Positions 7,343 to 12,282 of a DNA stretch of 13,697 nucleotides are shown piece after piece. A program made the translations under genes and the position numbers. The DNA lies in the NCBI GenBank assembly GCA_018067265.1, contig JAGPUY010000105.1, forward strand, positions 1-13,697. The letters run 5' to 3'. Source of the stretch: Oceanihabitans sp. Its GTDB lineage: Bacteria; Bacteroidota; Bacteroidia; Flavobacteriales; Flavobacteriaceae. The number at the start of each line of letters is the position of its first letter. The stretch's first letter is position 1. The notes beneath the pieces were generated by a model. That model was not told where the DNA came from. It saw nothing but the letters and a program-made list of their open reading frames with translations, and made no database searches.

Positions 7343-7912
7343 TTGACTACAGCGCAACTCTACCAAGAATTAAATTATGTAAATCACTCGCGAGAGAAAC
7401 GCCTGCATTACGCGAATCTGGTTATTGCTAATCCTGATTTAATTGAAAAATTATTAAAAATACTTTTTAAGGTGGATGATAAAATTTCGCCTCGTGCTGC
7501 ATGGGTTTTTGAGTTTATGTGTAAAGAGCATTTAGAAGAAGCAATTCCTTATCTAGATTATTTTACAGAAAACATGCACAAAGTGCATCAAGATTCTGCA
7601 GTTAGACCTGTTGCAAAAGTCTGCGAATATTTAATAAAAGCATATTATTCTAGAACCGAAAATAGGATTAAAACGGAATTACTTCCGAGACATCGAGAAA
7701 AAATTATAGAAGTATGTTTTGATTATATGATTAATGACGAAAAAATTGCACCAAAAGCATACGCCATGCATTGTCTGTATTTACTTGGTAAAGATTACGA
7801 TTGGATTCATGCCGAACTTCTACTTATTCTAGAGCGTGATTTCCAAATGCAAAGTTCAGGGTTTAAAGCACGAGCGAAACAAATTATTAAAAAAGTGAAA
7901 GGGAAAAAGTAA
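7343..7912 (+). CDS. Conserved HEAT-like helical protein upstream of purB, TTG start
   Basis: This 189-residue, probably cytoplasmic protein consists almost wholly of amphipathic helices, arranged like short HEAT/ARM repeats (blocks near residues 30-60, 66-80, 90-105, 120-150). No catalytic motif is evident and no function is assigned. The start is TTG at 7343: no in-frame ATG or GTG lies between it and the divergent gene, and the first downstream Met is at about residue 59, inside a well-formed helix. I recall homologues from related genomes with a similar SREKR-x-x-x-AN opening at this distance from the N-terminus, which supports TTG. It lies 44 bases from the divergent haem-protein gene and about 290 bases before purB. 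Because of that neighbour, homologues could carry a wrong adenylosuccinate-lyase label; the sequence shows no lyase signature. Confidence 0.85.
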   Translation: MTTAQLYQELNYVNHSREKRLHYANLVIANPDLIEKLLKILFKVDDKISPRAAWVFEFMCKEHLEEAIPYLDYFTENMHKVHQDSAVRPVAKVCEYLIKAYYSRTENRIKTELLPRHREKIIEVCFDYMINDEKIAPKAYAMHCLYLLGKDYDWIHAELLLILERDFQMQSSGFKARAKQIIKKVKGKK

Positions 7913-7947
7913 ATTCAAAAATCATTCAAAACCATAATCGCTACTTG

Positions 7948-8075
7948 CTCCTTCCTTTAGCTAAAGAAAGGTGGATTTCATGATAATGCAATATAGGATG
8001 GCTTTTTAACTCCTCTTTATTCAAATTCCTTTAACGGGAATTTAAATGCATTCTCCTCTTTGAAAAAAGAGGAGA
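7948..8075. repeat. Cluster of palindromes in the gap before purB (REP-like)
   Basis: The 289-bp gap between 7912 and 8202 contains no gene. It holds three hairpins. The first is CCTTCCTTTAG/CTAAAGAAAGG at 7950-7960 and 7961-7971 with one mismatch. The second is AAATTCC/GGAATTT at 8023-8029 and 8037-8043. The third is a perfect ten-base stem TCTCCTCTTT/AAAGAGGAGA at 8052-8061 and 8066-8075 with a GAAA loop. CTCCTCTTT also occurs alone at 8010-8018, so it could pair with 8066-8074 instead. None is followed by a T-run, so they are poor terminators. The C/T-rich to A/G-rich pattern is like dispersed extragenic palindromes of Bacteroidota, which is an inference. Confidence 0.5.
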
Positions 8076-8144
8076 GCTTCAAATATTCTACCTCTAAATT
8101 CAAAGAACAACTTATACGCTACTGATATTAGTATCTTCAAAATG

Positions 8145-8175
8145 TTCTTTTTAATAGCTAAAAAACCTATCTTTG
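8145..8175 (+). promoter_or_regulatory. Flavobacterial promoter of purB
   Basis: TATCTTTG at 8168-8175 is an exact TAnnTTTG -7 element. TTC at 8145-8147, 20 bases upstream, matches the -33 TTG with one mismatch. The ATG at 8202 lies 26 bases after the -7 box, a short leader with no room for a riboswitch. Confidence 0.65.
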
Positions 8176-8201
8176 AAACTTCTTAAAAAACAACATACAC
8201 T

Positions 8202-9545
8202 ATGTCTTTAAACACATTAAATGCCATTTCACCAATTGATGGTCGATACAGAAATAAGATTGACGAATTAGGTAAATATTTTAGCGAAGAAGCACTAATT
8301 AAATATCGTGTTTTAGTAGAAATTGAATACTTTATTGCGCTTTGTGAAATTCCTTTACCACAATTAGAATCTGTTGACAAATCGATTTTTGAAGAGTTAA
8401 GAGCTATTTACACCAATTTTTCTACCGAAGATGCTTTAGCTATTAAAGACATTGAAAAAGTTACCAATCATGATGTAAAGGCCGTTGAATATTTTATAAA
8501 AGAAAAATTTGACCATCTAGGTTTACAAGCATACAAAGAGTTTATCCATTTTGGATTAACCTCTCAAGACATTAACAATACAGCAATTCCGTTAAGCATT
8601 AAAGATGCTATGAACGATGTATATGTACCAGAATACTTTATAGTTCTTAATCGATTAAAAGAATTAGTAAAAGATTGGGCACATATTTCTATGCTAGCAA
8701 GAACGCATGGGCAGCCGGCTTCTCCTACGCGATTAGGAAAAGAGATTGAAGTATTTGTAGTCCGTTTAGAAGAACAATTTAATTTACTAAATGATGTACC
8801 AAGCGCTGCTAAATTTGGTGGAGCAACAGGAAACTTTAATGCGCACAAAGTTGCGTACCCGAATATAGATTGGAGAGCTTTTGGAAGCACTTTTGTACAA
8901 GAAAAACTAGGTTTACAACACTCGTTTCCTACCACACAAATTGAGCATTATGATCATATGGCTGCTTTGTTTGATGCTTTAAAACGTATAAACACCATTC
9001 TAATAGATTTAGATAGAGATATCTGGACCTATGTTTCTATGGATTATTTTAAGCAAAAAATTAAAGCTGGTGAAGTTGGAAGTAGCGCAATGCCACATAA
9101 AGTGAATCCTATCGATTTTGAAAACTCAGAAGGAAACCTAGGAATTGCAAATGCTATTTTTGAACATCTTTCTGCCAAATTACCAATATCTAGACTACAA
9201 CGTGATTTAACAGATAGTACTGTTTTACGTAATGTTGGAGTACCTTTCGGACACACCTTAATTGCTTTTAAAAGCACTTTAAAAGGTTTAAATAAATTGT
9301 TATTGAATGAATCTAAGTTTGCGGAAGATTTAGAAAACAATTGGGCTGTTGTTGCAGAAGCAATTCAAACGATATTGCGAAGAGAAGCATATCCGAATCC
9401 GTATGAAGCTTTAAAAGGCTTAACAAGAACGAATGAAAAGATTACAAAACAATCTATTTCCAATTTTATTGATACCTTAGAAGTATCTAACGAAATTAAA
9501 GAAGAGTTAAAAGTGATTTCGCCTAGTAACTATACAGGAATATAA
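8202..9545 (+). CDS. purB: Adenylosuccinate lyase
   Basis: This 447-residue cytoplasmic enzyme cleaves fumarate from SAICAR and from adenylosuccinate, two steps of purine and AMP synthesis. The fumarase/aspartase superfamily signature GEVGSSAMPHKVNPIDFENS begins at about residue 290 and holds the catalytic Ser294/Ser295 and the substrate-binding Lys300. The catalytic His169 is in RTHGQPASPT, and TSQD (120-123) forms the other conserved region. Length and motif spacing match the E. coli-type PurB (catalytic His171 and Ser295 there), not the shorter Bacillus type. The start MSLNTLNAISPIDGRY is standard. A promoter is visible at 8145-8175. A small membrane protein follows nine bases after its stop, with a strong terminator behind, so the two form a probable bicistronic unit. 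Confidence 0.98.
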   Translation: MSLNTLNAISPIDGRYRNKIDELGKYFSEEALIKYRVLVEIEYFIALCEIPLPQLESVDKSIFEELRAIYTNFSTEDALAIKDIEKVTNHDVKAVEYFIKEKFDHLGLQAYKEFIHFGLTSQDINNTAIPLSIKDAMNDVYVPEYFIVLNRLKELVKDWAHISMLARTHGQPASPTRLGKEIEVFVVRLEEQFNLLNDVPSAAKFGGATGNFNAHKVAYPNIDWRAFGSTFVQEKLGLQHSFPTTQIEHYDHMAALFDALKRINTILIDLDRDIWTYVSMDYFKQKIKAGEVGSSAMPHKVNPIDFENSEGNLGIANAIFEHLSAKLPISRLQRDLTDSTVLRNVGVPFGHTLIAFKSTLKGLNKLLLNESKFAEDLENNWAVVAEAIQTILRREAYPNPYEALKGLTRTNEKITKQSISNFIDTLEVSNEIKEELKVISPSNYTGI

Positions 9546-9554
9546 ATTTAATTT

Positions 9555-9776
9555 ATGCTAACAGACAGTCAATCTATATTCATTTGCGGAATAGTAATAC
9601 TATCCTTTGTCTTTTTTGGAATATTAGACATTTTGGATACTATTTTTATTGCTGGACCAATTGTTATAGGCTTTCTTGTTGTTGTTGTGAATTTGATTGT
9701 AACCAAAAGAATTCCGGAAGCTGAAGAGCTAGAACAAATTAGAAAAGCGAAAGAAACTGCTTCTGAAGAAATCTAA
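9555..9776 (+). CDS. Small two-helix membrane protein downstream of purB
   Basis: This 73-residue protein has two hydrophobic helices (about residues 8-27 and 30-50) joined by a short Asp-containing turn, then a charged cytoplasmic or periplasmic tail (KRIPEAEELEQIRKAKETASEE) likely to be helical. I do not recognise a family and assign no function. The ATG is nine bases after the purB stop. The ORF ends 22 bases before the stem of the terminator at 9798-9832, so it is probably a real, co-transcribed gene and not a chance ORF. Its codon use resembles that of purB by eye. Confidence 0.75.
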   Translation: MLTDSQSIFICGIVILSFVFFGILDILDTIFIAGPIVIGFLVVVVNLIVTKRIPEAEELEQIRKAKETASEEI

Positions 9777-9797
9777 AAAAGTTAAAATTTTACCTAT

Positions 9798-9832
9798 AAA
9801 AAAAGGCTTACCTAAATGGTAAGCCTTTTTTT
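9798..9832. terminator. Strong bidirectional intrinsic terminator
   Basis: A perfect 15-base inverted repeat, A7-GGCTTACC at 9798-9812 and GGTAAGCC-T7 at 9818-9832, encloses a TAAAT loop. The G/C-containing core is eight base pairs, and each strand ends in a run of seven T. It serves the purB unit from the left and the converging DUF4252 unit (stop at 9857) from the right. Confidence 0.95.
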
Positions 9833-9856
9833 ATTGAAAATAAACGAACTATTTTT

Positions 9857-10399
9857 TTACTTAAAAAATTCCATTAGTCCTTTTAACTGTGTGTCATCTA
9901 CTTTTCCTTTATTCATAGATTCGGCAAGTCTTACTAGTTTTGCAGGACTCATATCTTCTCCTAAGACACGTAAAACACCAAAACCATATTCTTTAGAGCT
10001 ACCTAAGATAATAAACTCATCTGCTAGATCATCATCGCCAATATATTTTACCGTTAATTTGGAACCAAACATATTAAAATCACCTAGCTCTATATATCTT
10101 TCATCTTTTAAAATAGAAGTTACTTTAGCCATTTCTATTTTATAGGTTTCTTGATTAATGGAGTCTAATTTAAAACCTAAAAAGTTAAGTTTTTCTATAG
10201 AGTTATATGCTTCTTTTTCGTCTTCAGAAAGATTAGCATTTTCAAAGTCTACAATACTTGTAGGAATATCTACGGTTGTAAAACTTGCTGTTTCTTGATT
10301 ATCTACAAAGTACGTTTGTAAAGATTCTTTATTGTTACAACTCACTAACAAGGTTATTGTTAGTAAGCCGCCCAATAGTTTTTTGATTGATGGTTTCAT
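9857..10399 (-). CDS. DUF4252 lipoprotein
   Basis: This 180-residue protein has a lipoprotein signal peptide: MKPSIKKLLGGLLTITLLVSC, with lipidation at Cys21 (lipobox LVSC). The residues after Cys (NNKES) are not an acidic stretch, so it probably stays on the periplasmic side. The mature part has the Leu/Phe- and Asp-rich pattern of DUF4252 proteins, including an ILGSSKEYGFGVLRVLGEDMSP stretch near the C-terminus. Biochemical function is unknown. An in-frame ATG at 10450 would put 17 hydrophilic residues ahead of the signal peptide, so the start at 10399 is preferred. It is the last gene of the sigma-factor unit. A hairpin separates it from the DUF4252 gene upstream. Confidence 0.87.
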   Translation of the reverse strand: MKPSIKKLLGGLLTITLLVSCNNKESLQTYFVDNQETASFTTVDIPTSIVDFENANLSEDEKEAYNSIEKLNFLGFKLDSINQETYKIEMAKVTSILKDERYIELGDFNMFGSKLTVKYIGDDDLADEFIILGSSKEYGFGVLRVLGEDMSPAKLVRLAESMNKGKVDDTQLKGLMEFFK

Positions 10400-10434
10400 G
10401 TATATATTATTTGTTTTTGATTGGTCACATGTTG

Positions 10435-10487
10435 CTTCTTTAATAGTCATTCCATTAGCATTAGGTATCGAATGCTCGTTAAAGAAG
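10435..10487. repeat. Imperfect hairpin between the two DUF4252 genes
   Basis: The outer stem is CTTCTTTAA (10435-10443) with TTAAAGAAG (10479-10487), a perfect nine pairs. The inner stem is AGCATT (10457-10462) with AATGCT (10471-10476). A 13-base bulge on one side and a 2-base bulge on the other separate them. There is no T-run after the stem. It occupies about half of the 98-bp gap, and could be a processing or stability element setting the ratio of the two proteins. Confidence 0.5.
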
Positions 10488-10497
10488 TTTCATAGTT

Positions 10498-11058
10498 TTA
10501 TTTTTTATCGTCTAAATGTTCTCCTCCTGGAATGTTCATTTTCTTGGTAAGTTTAGAAACTTGTTTTAAATCTATATCTCCTGTTAAAGACACGATAACG
10601 GTTTCAAATTTACGTTGCGCACCATTTACAGATACATTAGATCCTTCCATGTGTTTGCTTATTCCATTTACAAAAATTAAAAGTTCTTGTACGTGGTCTT
10701 CGTCTTTTCCTTCCTTAACAAAGAATTTAATTACAGTTCCATCATCTTTAACTTCCATTAATTCTTCTAAGCTACTTGCTTTAGAGTTTACCCAAGAAGC
10801 TAAATCTGCAGAAATGGCACCTTTTTCTGTAATAATAGTTTTTAAACTAGTAATACTATTTACCATTGCTAGATATTCATTTGCTTCTGGATCATCGGTA
10901 TCGATATCCATTTTAGCTAACATTTGAAACATTTTTGGTTTAATGTTTACATAGGTTACATCTGCATTGTCGCTATATTTTGCAAAAATATCTTGTGCCA
11001 TAGATGTTAAAGGCAACATTAATAAAGCCATTGCGACTAAAATTACATTCTTTTTCAT
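10498..11058 (-). CDS. Exported DUF4252 protein
   Basis: This 186-residue protein has a classical signal peptide: MKKN, then a hydrophobic core, then cleavage after about residue 21 (SMA-QD). The mature chain starts DIFAKYSDNADVTYVNIKPKMFQML, the usual opening of DUF4252 proteins, and ends in a Lys/Asp-rich tail. It has no lipobox, unlike its neighbour. DUF4252 proteins have no known biochemical activity; they occur in Bacteroidota next to ECF sigma factors, as here. A start at 11091 would add 11 residues before the signal. It follows the probable anti-sigma gene after a 131-bp gap in which I see neither gene nor clear hairpin, so it may have its own promoter. Confidence 0.88.
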   Translation of the reverse strand: MKKNVILVAMALLMLPLTSMAQDIFAKYSDNADVTYVNIKPKMFQMLAKMDIDTDDPEANEYLAMVNSITSLKTIITEKGAISADLASWVNSKASSLEELMEVKDDGTVIKFFVKEGKDEDHVQELLIFVNGISKHMEGSNVSVNGAQRKFETVIVSLTGDIDLKQVSKLTKKMNIPGGEHLDDKK

Positions 11059-11189
11059 TTTGTTTCTTTTATTATTTATTTGTGTGTTCATTTTTGTAGT
11101 ATTTATTTGTTATTAATTGTAAAAATGTGTTCGCCTATTCCTCTTTTAGATTTGTTTTAAAATAAGATGGATGGCTCGGTTCATTTTTT

Positions 11190-11627
11190 CTATTTTTTAA
11201 AGATTAAACGTGTTGTGTTATCTACTTCTGCTAGATAATTAATACTTGAAGCGCCTTTATTAAATTGCGTAGAAATCATTTCTAAAGATTTTTTCACTTC
11301 AAGATATGCCATTTCAGGATCATCATAAGTACCTAAATCTTCTGCAGAAGTTAGAGGCGATTTAAAATAAAATCCTAACATAAGAACTGCTACTGCTGCG
11401 ACAGAAATCCATTTATACAAATTGTTTTTGTTAGATTTTAATGGAACGTCTTTAGTAAACTTTTCTTCTTGGCTTACCGAAAAATAGGCAAACATTGGTT
11501 TATACATTTCTAAATGTGGCGCTACAGTCTCTTGTTTAAAATAGTCTTTTAACTGCTGCTCTTCTTTTAGCGATGTTTCGCCATTGTTGTACTTTTCTAG
11601 TAATTGTTCTATATTATTTAACACCAT
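11190..11627 (-). CDS. Single-pass membrane protein, probable anti-sigma factor
   Basis: This 145-residue protein has an N-terminal cytoplasmic part of about 70 residues (opening NNIEQLLEKYNNGETSLKEEQQL, a Glu/Leu-rich helical stretch), one transmembrane segment at about 73-88, and a short outer domain of about 55 residues. The N-terminal pattern (x-LL-x-KY-x-x-GETSL-x-EE) is widespread in Bacteroidota membrane proteins encoded after ECF sigma genes, annotated as anti-sigma or hypothetical. No zinc-binding anti-sigma motif (His-x3-Cys-x2-Cys) and no FecR domain is visible. Its ATG lies inside the sigma gene, with a 14-base overlap, so the two are translated together. The anti-sigma role rests on position and topology. 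Confidence 0.8.
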   Translation of the reverse strand: MVLNNIEQLLEKYNNGETSLKEEQQLKDYFKQETVAPHLEMYKPMFAYFSVSQEEKFTKDVPLKSNKNNLYKWISVAAVAVLMLGFYFKSPLTSAEDLGTYDDPEMAYLEVKKSLEMISTQFNKGASSINYLAEVDNTTRLIFKK

Positions 11628-12123
11628 AATTGTGTGTTTTTGTTAATTTTTCTCTTATTGTTTTTCTTGCTCTAGACAATGCTACTCGCACTGCTGTATT
11701 ATTCATATCCAGCATCTTGCCAATTTCGTCAAAATCATATTGCTCAATATCTCGTAATTGTACTACCATTTTTTGTTGCTCTGGTAAATCTTCCATTATT
11801 TTAGCAACCCAATGCACACTATCACTAAATTCTAATTGCTTTTGCAAAGACGTATTATGGTCTTGGTAGTTACTGTGTACCAACTTCAAATTCTGTGCTT
11901 GCTTCGATTTTAATTTATCCAAACAAAAATTCTTCGTCATGGTCATGGAAAATGCTTCTACATTTTTATACTCTTGAATCTTGGTTTTATTCTTCCATAA
12001 TTTTAAAAGCACTTCTTGCGTTGCATCTTCTGCTTCTTCTCTAGACACTAACAAGCGTTTTGCTAAACGAAACACCTTATCTTTAAAGGGCATTACAATA
12101 TGTAAAAACTCTGTTTGTGTCAT
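11614..12123 (-). CDS. ECF-type RNA polymerase sigma factor
   Basis: This 169-residue protein has sigma region 2 at about residues 8-75 (FRLAKRLLVSREEAEDATQEV, with the conserved DATQEV core-binding stretch, then the W and K residues used in promoter melting). Region 4 is at about 108-160 (LPEQQKMVVQLRDIEQYDFDEIGKMLDM, then AVRVALSRARK as the recognition helix). There is no region 1.1 or 3, so it is an extracytoplasmic-function sigma factor. The start MTQTEF at 12123 fits the family. An in-frame ATG at 12138 would add MKPKI. A probable anti-sigma gene overlaps its end. A candidate ECF promoter at 12196-12222 points to autoregulation. The cognate signal is unknown; the exported products downstream suggest the envelope. 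Confidence 0.93.
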   Translation of the reverse strand: MTQTEFLHIVMPFKDKVFRLAKRLLVSREEAEDATQEVLLKLWKNKTKIQEYKNVEAFSMTMTKNFCLDKLKSKQAQNLKLVHSNYQDHNTSLQKQLEFSDSVHWVAKIMEDLPEQQKMVVQLRDIEQYDFDEIGKMLDMNNTAVRVALSRARKTIREKLTKTHNYGVK

Positions 12124-12139
12124 TATTTTTGGTTTCATT

Positions 12140-12154
12140 CCAATTATTAATTGG
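12140..12154. repeat. 15-base perfect palindrome ahead of the sigma gene
   Basis: CCAATTA-T-TAATTGG is a perfect seven-base inverted repeat around one central base. It lies 17 bases upstream of the preferred start codon of the sigma gene, just before the alternative ATG at 12138. Its size and symmetry suit a dimeric repressor, though in an A/T-rich genome chance cannot be excluded. Confidence 0.35.
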
Positions 12155-12195
12155 TTCTAGTTATTAAACGGCTTGGTAAGGGCGGTTTCTATTAA

Positions 12196-12222
12196 GACGA
12201 ACAACTCTATATTTTGTTACAA
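12196..12222 (-). promoter_or_regulatory. Candidate ECF-type promoter of the sigma-factor operon
   Basis: On the minus strand, TTGTAACA (12222-12215) contains GTAAC at 12220-12216. CGTC follows at 12199-12196 after exactly 16 bases. The -35 AAC core, a 16-17 base spacer and a CGTC -10 element are the general form of ECF-sigma promoters, many of which are autoregulated. No TAnnTTTG housekeeping element was found in this gap on the minus strand. The expected leader is about 65 bases. Confidence 0.5.
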
Positions 12223-12282
12223 TAAATTTTTAGTTGCCAATATAATACCTATTTTTAAAGTGAAAAAGAAACCCTTATTGCT

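Noticed and set aside
7913..8201. Purine riboswitch before purB
   Set aside because: With the promoter at 8145-8175 the leader is about 20 bases, too short for an aptamer, and no three-way-junction pattern is seen in the gap.
7913..8201. CRISPR array or tandem repeat
   Set aside because: The repeated units are palindrome arms of unequal spacing, not regular repeats with spacers.
8564..8935. 123-codon minus-strand ORF inside purB
   Set aside because: Wholly antisense to the highly conserved purB core; composition is Cys/Ser/Asn-rich as expected for an antisense frame.
9816..10145. 109-codon plus-strand ORF starting in the terminator and running antisense to the DUF4252 lipoprotein gene
   Set aside because: It would begin inside the terminator loop and has a Ser/Phe/Leu-rich antisense composition.
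10532..10927. 131-codon plus-strand ORF opposite the exported DUF4252 gene
   Set aside because: Antisense shadow; the minus-strand frame has a signal peptide and family features.
12234..12257. Possible plus-strand promoter for the S41 gene (TTG then TATTTTTA)
   Set aside because: The spacer is only 13 bases and the -7 box ends in A instead of G; below the standard used for the other promoters.
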